DNA of 64,000 nt. Origin: Streptomyces sp. MJM8645 (GTDB lineage Bacteria > Actinomycetota > Actinomycetes > Streptomycetales > Streptomycetaceae). The stretch spans positions 496,001 to 560,000 of the forward strand of contig NZ_LJJF01000002.1 of the NCBI RefSeq assembly GCF_001625365.1, given 5' to 3'. The translations under genes and the position numbers were made by a program. The notes beneath the pieces were generated by a model, which was not told where the DNA came from, did no database searches, and worked only from the letters and a program-made list of their open reading frames with translations. Shown one piece after another: positions 1-8,725 of this stretch; position 1 is the first letter of the stretch, and the number at the start of each line of letters is the position of its first letter.

Positions 1-1004
1 GCGTCCTGCCGCGGGTCGATCCTGCGCACGCTGTTCGTCAGCGTGCTGCCGGTGCCCGCCTCGACGACCAGCGAGGCGTCCGCCAGGGCCGCGCCGAACA
101 CCGCGGGCAGGTCGAAGGGCCTGACCAGGCAGGCGGACAGCGCGCTCGGCAGGTCGCTGTCCGCGCGGTAGAGCCGGCCGGCCACCGCCGAGTACACCGG
201 TCGGCGCGGCGGGGACAGGCGCAGCCGTCGGGCGAAGTGCGCGAACGCGCCGGCCTCGTGGACGAGAGCCGGGTGGTGGCTCATGAACGGGAGCCGCAGC
301 CGCTGCGCCCCCACGCCGTGCGCCGTCGCCGACCGTTCGACGACGGCGAGCCCGTCGAGCGGGCCGGAGACCACCGTCTCCCCGCCGTGGTTGACACAGG
401 CCACCACCACGCCCGTGCCCGGCCCGGCCGCCGCGAGCAGCCGGCGGGCTGTGGCCGGGCCCGCGCCCAGCAGTGTCATGCCGCCGCCGTGGCCGGTCAG
501 CAACTGCCCGAGCCGGCAGGCCAGCCGGGCCCCGTCGGCGACCGAGCAGCATCCGGCCGCGGTCAGCGCGGGGATCTCGCCGAAGCTGACCGCCAGGAGG
601 CGGTGCGCCCGGCAACCGTCGGCTTCGAGTGCGCGGTGCACCGCCAGGGACACACCGAACAGCGCGAGTTGTACGGTCCCGGGCGGCTCGGCGGCCAGCG
701 CGCCGACGCTGAGCGGGGAGCCACCTGTCAGTCGGGAGCCGTCACCCGAACAGGAGCCGCCTGTCAATTGGGAGCCGACACCCGAACGGGAGCCGCCTGC
801 CAGGCGGGGGCCGATCGGCGCCACCCCGAACTCGGCGGCGACCACGTCGGCCTCCTCGAAGACCTCGGCGACCGCGCGCGCCAGCGACCCGACGCGGGGA
901 AGCGTCCGCAACAGCGGAGTCAGACTGAAATCCCCCTGCCCGGGGAACATGTGAACGAACTTTCCGGTGGCCGTGGGACTCTGCGGACGCTGCGGGCCGG
1001 ACAT
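1..1004 (-). CDS. Acyltransferase (malonyl-CoA:ACP transacylase family), partial
   Basis: This is the N-terminal 334 residues of a FabD/AT-type acyltransferase that loads malonyl or a related acyl unit onto an ACP; it runs off the left edge. I see the opening FPGQG motif (residues 20-24), a nucleophile motif AVSFGE with Ser140, a GGGM loop, and the catalytic-His region MSHHPA (His243/244). The last visible residues (TLTNSVRRID) match the usual C-terminal AT motif. The residue before the nucleophile pair is Val where the family normally has His (GHSxGE). GTG 1007 or ATG 1004 both follow a GGAGG at 1016-1020. Residues 67-96 hold an unusual Gly/Ser repeat insertion. Its carrier protein partner is not in view; the ACP at 13.3 kb is one candidate, which is inference. 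Confidence 0.85.
   Translation of the reverse strand, partial: MSGPQRPQSPTATGKFVHMFPGQGDFSLTPLLRTLPRVGSLARAVAEVFEEADVVAAEFGVAPIGPRLAGGSRSGVGSQLTGGSCSGDGSRLTGGSPLSVGALAAEPPGTVQLALFGVSLAVHRALEADGCRAHRLLAVSFGEIPALTAAGCCSVADGARLACRLGQLLTGHGGGMTLLGAGPATARRLLAAAGPGTGVVVACVNHGGETVVSGPLDGLAVVERSATAHGVGAQRLRLPFMSHHPALVHEAGAFAHFARRLRLSPPRRPVYSAVAGRLYRADSDLPSALSACLVRPFDLPAVFGAALADASLVVEAGTGSTLTNSVRRIDPRQD
717..805 (-). repeat. 36-bp tandem repeat inside the acyltransferase gene
   Basis: Two full 36-bp units (717-752 and 753-788) and a partial third (789-805) differ at only a few positions. On the coding strand each unit encodes 12 residues rich in Gly, Ser and Leu/Thr. The period is a multiple of three, so the frame is kept. 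It lies before the catalytic serine, where AT domains do not normally carry repeats. Confidence 0.8.
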
Positions 1005-1286
1005 CACGGATTCCGCCTCCACCCTGGGGCACGTTCGAAGGAAACGCCCCGACATCACCGATGGTGGAGTCTGCGGCCGCCCTCGCGGGCGCTTTTCGAC
1101 GGCCGGCCCGTCAAGCTTTTCCGGGCGTCAACTTTCAAGGAATTACAACGAGTTGGGAATCCCATTCGGGTATCCCGGCGGCACCGCGAGCGGATAGCAT
1201 GGCGGGATGTGCGCAGCGCGACCGCGTACCGCGGAGGCCGGACCGGGCCGCCGTGAGCGCGGCGTCGACGACCCGCCGGGAGAGAC

Positions 1287-2666
1287 ATGGCCGTCCGCCG
1301 TGTGCCGAACGCCCGCCTTCGCGAACTCCTCAAAGAAGCCCGATGGACCGGAGAGCAACTGGCCCGGGCCGTCAATCAGATCGGCGCCGAATCCGGATGG
1401 GCCCGGGCCTACGGGCGCGCCTCGGTGCACCAGTGGCTCACCGGAGCTGTTCCCCGCAAGCCCGCCCCCCACCTTGTCTGCGCGGCGCTGGGTCGTCGGC
1501 TCCGACGGCCCGTCACCCTGGCCGACGCCGGATTCGGCGGCCCGCCGCCGGACGCCCCGTCGCCGGACGCCTCGACGCCGGATTCCCCGGCGGTGCTCGC
1601 GCGGCTCGCGGCGGCGGCCGCCGCACCCGATCGCCACGGGAACCTCCTCTCCTACCAGCCGCCGCCCGCCCCGTCCGGCAGCCCGACCGGCCTGACCGAA
1701 GGCCCGACCGAAGCCGCGACCGGAGGCCTGGCCGAAGCCCTGACCGGCCCGCCGGTACCCGCGGGCGCAAAGGCGCCCCCGCCCCAGCCGGACGCGCTCG
1801 CCCTGCTGCTGCCCGTCTTCTCCGCGATCGACCGCGTCCACGGCGGAGGCCAGGCCCGCACCGCACTCGCCGCGTTCCTCTCGACCACGGCGGCGCCCAT
1901 GCTCGCCGCACCCGCCCCGCCCGTCCGGCACTTCGGCATCCTCGGGGCGACCGCCCGGCTGTGCTACCTGTGCGCCTTCATGCACATCGACGACGACCTC
2001 AACGGCCTCGCCGGCCAGTACTACCGCCTCGCCCTCGACCTGGCCCGGCACGCCGGCGACACGGCCGCCCAGGCGATGACCCTGCGCGCCATGGCCACCC
2101 AGGCCTACGAACTCGGCCACCGGCGCCAGAGCCTGCGCCTGGCGCAAGCCGCCGCCGACTGCCACATCAGCTCCTCGGCGCCGCGGCTGCGCGCCTCCGT
2201 CCTGGGGCAACTCGCCCTGTCCGAGGCCGCCGTCGGCGATCGGACGGCCGCGCTGCGCCACATCGGCGACGCCCGCGACCTCCTCACGAACGCCACGGGC
2301 CCGCCACCGCCGATCGGCGACTACCACCGCGCCTCGTGGGACCACCAGCGGGCCCTCGTCGGAGTCGAACTCGGCGACCTTGCCGGGGCGATCAAGCTCC
2401 TGGAGGTGTCCGCCGCCCGCAGGCCGCGGGGCGAGTCCCGCTCCCGTGCCGTCGTCCTCAGCAGGCTGGCCGAGCGCCAGCTGGCGGCCGGGCACATCGA
2501 AGCCGCCTGTGCCACCTGGCACGAGTTCCTCGACGTCTACCCGCTGCTGGCCTCCCGCCGAGCCCACCTGGCCAGGGCGCGGATGCCCGGACTCCTGCTC
2601 CCCCACCGCCGACGACCGGCCGCGGACCACCTCATCCAGCGGGCCACCGCCCTGGGGCGCGCCTGA
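1287..2666 (+). CDS. HTH/TPR-type regulatory protein
   Basis: This is a 459-residue protein with an N-terminal DNA-binding-like segment (about residues 1-60) of the kind found in streptomycete regulators that pair a small HTH with a long helical repeat domain. It is followed by a low-complexity Pro/Ala/Thr linker (about 80-170) and an alpha-helical, TPR-like region to the end. The N-terminal block (Gln-Leu-Ala-Arg-Ala-Val-Asn-Gln) resembles that of the gene at 24148-25539, so the two are distant paralogues. A GGGAGAG ribosome binding site sits 6 bases before the ATG. It is divergent from the acyltransferase and convergent with the IspH-like gene. Target and signal are unknown. Confidence 0.75.
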   Translation: MAVRRVPNARLRELLKEARWTGEQLARAVNQIGAESGWARAYGRASVHQWLTGAVPRKPAPHLVCAALGRRLRRPVTLADAGFGGPPPDAPSPDASTPDSPAVLARLAAAAAAPDRHGNLLSYQPPPAPSGSPTGLTEGPTEAATGGLAEALTGPPVPAGAKAPPPQPDALALLLPVFSAIDRVHGGGQARTALAAFLSTTAAPMLAAPAPPVRHFGILGATARLCYLCAFMHIDDDLNGLAGQYYRLALDLARHAGDTAAQAMTLRAMATQAYELGHRRQSLRLAQAAADCHISSSAPRLRASVLGQLALSEAAVGDRTAALRHIGDARDLLTNATGPPPPIGDYHRASWDHQRALVGVELGDLAGAIKLLEVSAARRPRGESRSRAVVLSRLAERQLAAGHIEAACATWHEFLDVYPLLASRRAHLARARMPGLLLPHRRRPAADHLIQRATALGRA

Positions 2667-2704
2667 CGATTCGCGCCCGCGGTACCGGCCGAGCCTTCCC
2701 CCCG

Positions 2705-3778
2705 TCAGGGCCGGCGCGGAGTCCGCGCGAGGACGTCGGTCGCGACCTCCGTGACCGTCCGGTGGTAGGCCACGCTCACCGGCCCCAGGCCGCCGATCGC
2801 CCCGACCACGGCGTCCGTCGCGTCTCCGGCGCCCTCGGCGGCCCGCAGCGGGGCGATCACGCCGACGGTCACCGCCGCCGCGATCTCCTCGGGCCGCAGG
2901 GCGTTCAGGCCGTTGAACGCCACGAACGTGCCGGAGCGGATCGACGCCGCCACGGCACTGCCGGCGGAGACCAGCACCAGGTCGCTGGACTCCGCCACCG
3001 CACGGACGGCGCGCCGCCGGTCGGAGGAGCGGTAGCACCACTGATCGGGGTGCTGGCCCCGAAGCAGCGGGAACCGTGCGCGCAGCACCCCGAGGATCTC
3101 CGCGACCTCCTCGACCGGTGAGCACGGGTGCTGGACGAAGGACAGCCGCTCGGGATCGACGGACCGCAGGGCCTGCGCCCCGGCCGCGTCGGCCACCCGG
3201 ACCCGCCCCGCCTGCTGCGCGCCCGCCTGCTGCACGGCGGGACCAGCCGGGGCGAAACCGCCGCCGCCGAGCACGAGGACGGTGTCCCCGCGAGCCTCGT
3301 ACTGCCGGACGGCGGCCCACGTCGCGGCCGCCCGCGGACACTCGGCCTGCCCCGCGCCCCCTGCGGACGAGGCGAGCCGGTTCAGGGGCTGGGACGGGAC
3401 GACCGGGGTCGGCCCGCACGCGGGCTCCGACGCGCAGACGATCAGCCGCCTGGTCCGCACCGTGGCCGACCAGACGCGGACGGCCTCCGCCGCCACCGCC
3501 TCCTGGCGGGCCGGAGCGATCACGGCGATCCCCACCACGGCCCCGTCCAGGTCGATGTAGGTCGTGGCGAACAGCCGCCCGCCCCGGCCCGCCGGCAGGA
3601 TCCCGCCGGCACCGATCCGGGAGGCGAACCCGCGCTCGTGGAGCCACCCGGCCACGAGCGAGGCCGCCGGGCAGGTCACCGGTCCGCGCGTCGGATGGAC
3701 GTAGCCGGACAAGACGGTGATCGGACCGTCAGGGCCCGATGCCACGTCGGACTGCTCCGTCAACCGGGACCGGTTCAT
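2705..3778 (-). CDS. Degenerate IspH/LytB-like Fe-S protein
   Basis: This 357-residue protein resembles 4-hydroxy-3-methylbut-2-enyl diphosphate reductase (IspH), the last enzyme of the MEP isoprenoid pathway. The three cysteines that hold the [4Fe-4S] cluster are in the right contexts: Cys36 (TCPAAS), Cys147 (AECPRA) and Cys248 (QWCYRSSDRR). However, the substrate-binding features of true IspH are missing: the His-Pro-Glu loop after the second cysteine and the Ser-Ser-Asn segment after the third are replaced by unrelated residues. A perfect GGGAGGAG lies 6 bases before ATG 3778, which sets the start over longer upstream options. A housekeeping IspH role looks unlikely; a redox or accessory role in secondary metabolism is possible. 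Function unproven. Confidence 0.7.
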   Translation of the reverse strand: MNRSRLTEQSDVASGPDGPITVLSGYVHPTRGPVTCPAASLVAGWLHERGFASRIGAGGILPAGRGGRLFATTYIDLDGAVVGIAVIAPARQEAVAAEAVRVWSATVRTRRLIVCASEPACGPTPVVPSQPLNRLASSAGGAGQAECPRAAATWAAVRQYEARGDTVLVLGGGGFAPAGPAVQQAGAQQAGRVRVADAAGAQALRSVDPERLSFVQHPCSPVEEVAEILGVLRARFPLLRGQHPDQWCYRSSDRRRAVRAVAESSDLVLVSAGSAVAASIRSGTFVAFNGLNALRPEEIAAAVTVGVIAPLRAAEGAGDATDAVVGAIGGLGPVSVAYHRTVTEVATDVLARTPRRP

Positions 3779-4374
3779 GCCGGCTCCTCCCAAGGGTGGC
3801 TGGCCACGTCGTTCGGCTCCGGCGAGGATCGAAGATCGAAGATCGCGGATGCCGTTGGTGATCTTCCGAGTGTGCCCGGTGAAGCCGCGTCGGCGGGCTG
3901 TGGACGGAGCCGTGAACGGAGGTGTCGCCGACGGGTGTCCGGCAGGCGCAGCCGGCAGCGCTTCGGCGGGGGCGGCGGGGGCGGCGGGGGCCGGAGCGGT
4001 CGACGGGCCGGATGTGAAAGTCGGATTCTCCCTGAATCCGACCCCGCGGGTTCGCCGTATACGAATGGAAGTCGCATTGTCCTGGCGGCCGGACAGTCGA
4101 AATCCACTCCACGCCACAATGGTTCACCAGCGACAGGATTAACCTGAACGCCACATTCGGACAAGAGGTCGAGTCGACCACAAGAACCGCGAATCCCCTT
4201 GCGGTGGCGCCGAGTTGAACCAACCGCCGACCGGCCGCGCCGGACACCCGGGCGGACCTCCCGAGTTCGGGGCACAGGTGCGGTGCGCACGCGAATAGTC
4301 CAGCCCGCGACGGCCTGCGTGGCGCGATGCCACCGGCGCTGGAATATTGCTAGAAGTGACGGCAGTCACACGCA
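3779..4374. other. Divergent intergenic region with GAAGATC repeats
   Basis: This 596-base region separates the IspH-like gene from the transporter. No convincing gene is seen. It holds a tandem GAAGATC pair (3831-3844), and an inverted copy, GATCTTC, at 3860-3866 forms a 7-bp dyad with the second copy, a possible operator or 5' leader stem for the IspH-like gene. A G-rich stretch at about 3965-3995 repeats GGCGGGGGC. Confidence 0.4.
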
Positions 4375-4386
4375 ATGGAGTTCGAT

Positions 4387-5745
4387 GTGCGCTTCGCGAC
4401 GCGCGATGTCCGCCGCTCGGTCATCGTCAGCCTCATGGGTACCACCCTCGTCTGGTACGACTTCTTCCTCTACGTCAACGCTTCGGTGCTGGTCTTCAAG
4501 CACCAGTTCTTCCCCTACCTCTCGCCCTTCGCGGCGACGCTCACCGGCATCGGCCTCTACGGGGCAGCGCTGGTGGCACGGCCGGTCGGCGGGGCGCTCT
4601 TCGGGCATCTCGGCGACCGCCACGGCAGGCGCCCCGCCCTGGTCGGCGCGCTGCTGCTGACCGGGGCCTCCACCGGCCTGGTCGGGCTGCTGCCCGGCTA
4701 CGGCCAGATCGGCTTCGCCTCCCCCCTCCTGCTGGTCACGCTGCGCCTGCTCCAGGGGCTCGGCCTGGGCGGTGCATGGGGGGCCGCCACCGTCGTCGCG
4801 CACGAGTGCGCCGAACCGGGGCGCCGGGGGCTGGTGTCGAGCTGGGCCCAGATCGGCGCGCCGGCGGGCAACCTGCTGGCGTTCGGGGCCATGACGGCGG
4901 TCTCCGGTGCGCTGACCCCCGCCCAGTTCATGACCTGGGGCTGGCGACTGCCCTTCCTGCTCTCCGCCGTGCTGGTGGTGGTGGGGCTGTGGGCCCGGGC
5001 GCGGATCGAGGAGACCCCCGCCTTCCGGGCGCTGGCCCTCACCGGGGCCCGCAGCAGGCGGCCGGTCGTCGAACTGATCGCCCGGCACCGCAGGCAGCTG
5101 CTCATCACCACGGCGATCACCGCCGGAGCCGACGTCGTGCTCTTCGGCTTCTCGTTCAACTACGTCCTCACCCTGCTGCGCGTCGCCGGCCTGTCGCTCA
5201 ACGCCCTGATCGCGCTCTCGCTCCTCGCCCCGCTCGCGCTGATCGCCCTGATCCCGTTCTTCGGCGCGCTGTCCGACCGCTACGGGAGACGACGGGTCTG
5301 TCTGGCCGGGACGATCACCATGGCGGTCTGGGCCGCCGCGTTCGCGCCCCTGCTGCGCTTCGGCTCTCCTCCGGTCCTGGTGTTCGCCTACCTGCTGTCG
5401 CTGGTGGGCTTCGCCGCGATGTACGCCCCCCAGGCGGCCCTGGTCTCCGAGCTCTTCCCGAGCCGCGTGCGCCTCAGCGGAACCGCCGTCGGCTACCAAC
5501 TGGGCGGACTCCTCGGCGGCACCCTCGCCACCTACCTGACCGCCGAGGCCACCGACTGGTTCAAGTCCCCGGCCGTGACCCCGCTCTACGTCCTCGCCGT
5601 CCTGGTGGTCAGCGGTACGGCGCTCCTCACCCTCGCGCGCCACGGCGAGGACGACGGCTCCCCCGCAGCGGCCGGGCCCTCGGGCTCCGGGTTCCCCACC
5701 CCGTCGAGCCGTCCCACAGCCCCGGCCCCCGGACTCCCCGGGTGA
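4387..5745 (+). CDS. MHS-family MFS transporter (metabolite:H+ symporter)
   Basis: This is a 12-helix major facilitator protein of about 452 residues in the metabolite:H+ symporter family, whose members import small organic acids or osmolytes (shikimate, alpha-ketoglutarate, proline/betaine). The N-terminal WYDFFLY motif, the ARPVGGALFGHLGDRHGRR loop between helices 2 and 3, and a second DRYGRRR loop after helix 8 are all visible. GTG 4387 was chosen because GGAG lies 6 bases upstream; the ATG at 4375 in the same frame has no clear ribosome binding site. The C-terminal 30 residues are Pro/Ser-rich. Substrate cannot be told from sequence. Confidence 0.85.
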   Translation: MRFATRDVRRSVIVSLMGTTLVWYDFFLYVNASVLVFKHQFFPYLSPFAATLTGIGLYGAALVARPVGGALFGHLGDRHGRRPALVGALLLTGASTGLVGLLPGYGQIGFASPLLLVTLRLLQGLGLGGAWGAATVVAHECAEPGRRGLVSSWAQIGAPAGNLLAFGAMTAVSGALTPAQFMTWGWRLPFLLSAVLVVVGLWARARIEETPAFRALALTGARSRRPVVELIARHRRQLLITTAITAGADVVLFGFSFNYVLTLLRVAGLSLNALIALSLLAPLALIALIPFFGALSDRYGRRRVCLAGTITMAVWAAAFAPLLRFGSPPVLVFAYLLSLVGFAAMYAPQAALVSELFPSRVRLSGTAVGYQLGGLLGGTLATYLTAEATDWFKSPAVTPLYVLAVLVVSGTALLTLARHGEDDGSPAAAGPSGSGFPTPSSRPTAPAPGLPG

Positions 5746-5796
5746 GCCGGCCCGCAGCACCACCGGGTTCCCCCACCCCAAGAAAGGCACGACCCC

Positions 5797-6546
5797 ATGA
5801 AGCACCCCATCGGTATCGCGGCCGCCGCCCTCGCGGCCGGCACCCTGGTCGGCGGACTGCTCGTGTACGACACCTCCGCCGCCGGAGTGCCCCAAGTCAT
5901 CACCTGTGAGGACAACTTCACGATGACCTTCAGCTCCGGCCTCACCCTCGTCCCCCAGGACAACATCACAGCCACCCTCGGCAACCCCAAACTGCTCAAC
6001 TGCACCGGTGACGCCCCCATCACCCAGGCCGACTACGTGGGGACCGGCCTCGGCAACGGCGTGACCTGCGCGGCCGGCAGCTACCAGAACGCGCCCGGCA
6101 CCCTGCAGCGCGTCACCTGGGAGACCGCGAACGGCCAGCCCACCACGGAGGACCCGGGCACCACCGACTTCACCTGGGACATGCAGCCGATCCAGGACCT
6201 GCTCAAGTCGAGCAACCCCCTCAGCGGCGGCATCACCGCGGGCCGCTACAAGGGCGCCACCTGGACGGTGGTCCTCGACCCGGTCAAGTCCAACATCGAC
6301 CTCACGGCCTGCAGCACCCCGACCGGTCTGAAGTCGATGACGCTGGACGGGACGGTCACCATCACGCTGCCCACCGGCACGCAGTCCCCCACGCCGACAC
6401 CGACCTCCACCTCCACCTCCAGCCCGACCGCCACCGCCACGCCCACCCCCACGCCCACTGCCACACCTACGGGCACCCCCACGCCTACGGCCACCCCCAC
6501 GGCCAGGCCCATGCCCGTCCCCTTCGTCCCCGCGCAGGACGCCTGA
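5797..6546 (+). CDS. Secreted four-cysteine family protein with Thr/Pro-rich tail
   Basis: This is a 249-residue exported protein with a Sec signal peptide (about residues 1-29), a beta-rich body with spaced cysteines (ITCED, NCTGD, VTCAAG, TACST), and a C-terminal tail of about 45 residues made of Pro-Thr/Ala-Thr repeats. The cysteine layout matches the proteins at 7936, 18493, 19205 and 50703. The tail is unique to this member and looks like a flexible wall-spanning stalk, but no LPXTG motif or membrane anchor follows. An AGAAAGG sits before the ATG. It starts 51 bases after the transporter stop. Function unknown. Confidence 0.75.
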   Translation: MKHPIGIAAAALAAGTLVGGLLVYDTSAAGVPQVITCEDNFTMTFSSGLTLVPQDNITATLGNPKLLNCTGDAPITQADYVGTGLGNGVTCAAGSYQNAPGTLQRVTWETANGQPTTEDPGTTDFTWDMQPIQDLLKSSNPLSGGITAGRYKGATWTVVLDPVKSNIDLTACSTPTGLKSMTLDGTVTITLPTGTQSPTPTPTSTSTSSPTATATPTPTPTATPTGTPTPTATPTARPMPVPFVPAQDA

Positions 6547-6669
6547 TCCCGAACGGGCGCCCCACCGCCACACTGCCGCAAGCCCCGCCCCTCGCTGCGG
6601 AGCGGGCGGTGCCCGGCAGGCTCGGGCCGGGCAGGACGAGCCTCCCGGACACGGCGGCCTGACGAAGCA

Positions 6670-6708
6670 CTGGGCCCCGACGCCGATCAACCCGGCGCCG
6701 GGGCCCAG
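6670..6708. terminator. Hairpin terminator between convergent genes
   Basis: Arms of 16 nt (6670-6685 and 6693-6708) pair with a single mismatch around a 7-nt loop. It lies between the convergent ends of the genes at 5797-6546 (+) and 6718-7641 (-) and can serve both. There is no T tract, as is common in streptomycetes. Confidence 0.65.
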
Positions 6709-6717
6709 CCCGCTGGT

Positions 6718-7641
6718 CTAGTAGACGAGCGTGATGCAGCCGCTGCCGCCCGCGGTGCCCGCGGTGCCGTCCTCGCCGGGGGTCTGGGGGTCGTCGAAGT
6801 TGCCGACGTAGTCCTGGCCGTCGCCACCGTCCCCGCCGTCCCCGCCGTCGCCGGTGCCCACAGGGCAGGCGGCCGGCACATGGGCCCCCGCTGCACCGCC
6901 TTCGCCGCCCACGCCGCCCGTGCTGCCGGGGACGGTCTGACCGACGGTGGCCGGTGTCACGTCGACGCCTTCCTCACCACCGGCGCCGAGGTCACCGTCG
7001 GATCCGCCTGTGCCGCTGGGCCCTCCGCCCTCGCAGGCGGAGGCGGGGACGATGCCTCCGCCGTGGCCTCCCTCGCCCCCGGCGCCGCCGAGCACGCTGC
7101 CCGCGCCCCCGCCCCTACCCCCGGGACGTGACCCGCCGTCCACGGCTGCCAGGACGACTGCGCCGCCAGTGAGGGTGGACCGGCCGCCGGCGCCCCCGTC
7201 GGCGCCGTCGACGCCCGGGTCGGCCTCCTCACCGCTGGCGCCTCCCGCTCCGCCGGCTCCGCCGCTGCCGACCGTGAGGGTCAGCACGTCGCCGGGGGTG
7301 ACGGCCAGGGTGCAGGTGACCCGGGCGCCTCCTCCGCCGCCGCCTCCCGCCCCGCCCCCGCCACCGCTCTTGAAGAGGCCGGTGCCACCTCCGCCACCCC
7401 CGCCGCCTCCCCCGGCACCCGCCGCGACGAGGGTGACGGTGATGCCGGTGACACCGTCCGGGACGGTGAACGTGGCGTCGGTGGTGAAGGCCCGGGTGGT
7501 CGCGTCCCGGGCGGGCGCGGTTGCGCCGACGGGCAGCACCAGCGCCCCCGCGAGGCATCCGGAACCGAGGGCGGCGCGCACCCTCCGGGGGCGGGCAGGC
7601 CTCACACGGGCTCCGGCCGTCACCCCATGGTCGTAGCTCAT
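6718..7641 (-). CDS. Glycine-rich secreted protein (GRS family member 1)
   Basis: This 307-residue protein has a signal peptide, a short beta-like module (TFTVPDGVTGITVTLVAAG, about residues 55-73), long Gly runs, a CTLAVTPGD segment, then a Gly/Ala/Asp-rich body and a short hydrophobic end (GCITLVY). The same plan occurs in the genes at 46036, 47487, 49068, 52756 and 56991. The N-terminal module and Gly body resemble the glycine-rich domains of Pfam and of phage tail adhesins; that resemblance is from memory. The start at ATG 7641 gives the signal peptide; the frame stays open far upstream only because of GC bias. It probably acts at the cell surface, as matrix or adhesin; unproven. Confidence 0.75.
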   Translation of the reverse strand: MSYDHGVTAGARVRPARPRRVRAALGSGCLAGALVLPVGATAPARDATTRAFTTDATFTVPDGVTGITVTLVAAGAGGGGGGGGGGTGLFKSGGGGGAGGGGGGGARVTCTLAVTPGDVLTLTVGSGGAGGAGGASGEEADPGVDGADGGAGGRSTLTGGAVVLAAVDGGSRPGGRGGGAGSVLGGAGGEGGHGGGIVPASACEGGGPSGTGGSDGDLGAGGEEGVDVTPATVGQTVPGSTGGVGGEGGAAGAHVPAACPVGTGDGGDGGDGGDGQDYVGNFDDPQTPGEDGTAGTAGGSGCITLVY

Positions 7642-7935
7642 GCTCAAACAGTGCTGTGGCCGCGGTTCTCCCGCGACGCCGGAGGGGAGATCGGGTGACC
7701 CGGCCCGTCCGCAGCGACGCGCCGGCCGCGGCCACCGGGTCCGTCCGCCCCGCTGCGCCCCGAGCGCGCGCACGTAGACGAACAGCCGAACGGCAGCAAG
7801 GCTTCTCGGCCGGCAGGGTACGCCTGTCCAGGTGAGACACGGAGTGCGCCGGCAGCACGCACGTACCGGTTGATCGAGTACCGGAGATTCTTGGCGCCAA
7901 GGCACGACACCGATGAACAGGAAGAAAGGCACACG

Positions 7936-8496
7936 ATGAGGCGTCTGATGCTGGCGGCGGCCGCGGGCGGGTTGCTGGCCGTGGCGATCCCGGGGGCGGC
8001 CGGGTCCGCGCACGCGACGGAGGTACTGGACAACCTGACCTGCACAGGGCCGGTGACGCTGACGTTCAAGAACCCGGTGACCGACGCGGCGGCATCGAAC
8101 TCGTACACGGTCGAAGGCACTCTCAACGACTGTTACAGCGCCGCCGGAACCCACTCGAACGTCGACCACGGCACGATCTCCTCGGTCGGCACCGGGACGT
8201 TCTCCTGCGTGTCCTACCATCCCTTCTCCGGAGTGACGACCTTCACCTGGTTCGACGTCAACAACATGCCCCTCGGCCACACCACCGTCTCCTTCAAGGG
8301 CGGGGAGAAGGGCAACTCGGGCAGCAACGAGGTGACCAACGACGAGACCGGCATCACGGACGTGACCAGCACCCTCCTGCCCCTCAACAGCTACCAGGGC
8401 AGCTTCGACCTGTCCGGCATCACCGGCTCCTGCGACACCGGGGTGACGGCCCTGACCGGGAACCACGAGGTGGACTTCAGCCTCGCCTCGCTCTGA
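7936..8496 (+). CDS. Secreted four-cysteine family protein
   Basis: This 186-residue protein carries a clear signal peptide cleaved near SAHA-TE (about residue 27). The mature part has cysteines in the family pattern (LTCTG, NDCYS, FSCVS, GSCDT) and a central FTWFDVNN block that corresponds to ITWYSG and VDWVDA in the paralogues at 18493 and 19205. It is divergent from the glycine-rich gene at 6718-7641 over 294 bases. An AAAGG is placed 6 bases before the ATG. It is likely soluble or wall-associated. No enzymatic motif seen. Confidence 0.75.
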   Translation: MRRLMLAAAAGGLLAVAIPGAAGSAHATEVLDNLTCTGPVTLTFKNPVTDAAASNSYTVEGTLNDCYSAAGTHSNVDHGTISSVGTGTFSCVSYHPFSGVTTFTWFDVNNMPLGHTTVSFKGGEKGNSGSNEVTNDETGITDVTSTLLPLNSYQGSFDLSGITGSCDTGVTALTGNHEVDFSLASL

Positions 8497-8725
8497 GCAC
8501 ACAGCACTCGCTCCCGCGCCCCCGGGCAACGTCCGACGCCCGAGGGCGCGCCATTCCTGTGGCCACTGCCCGGAAGGCGTGCGCCGTTGCCGCGTTGACT
8601 CCGGCACGGTGAAGGGAAGGATGCCGTCAAGCGCGTTGGCCGCACTGTGACATGACCACATGTCAGGGTGCGAACCGTCGGGCTGGAAGCCCGCTTCACC
8701 GCTACGTTCCGTTGGAGGCGCAGAC

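Noticed and set aside
4366..6690. A 774-codon open frame on the minus strand
   Set aside because: It lies antisense to the transporter and the secreted protein, both of which have clear family motifs. The reading is low-complexity Gly/Arg/Glu with no domain, as expected from antisense of GC-rich coding DNA.
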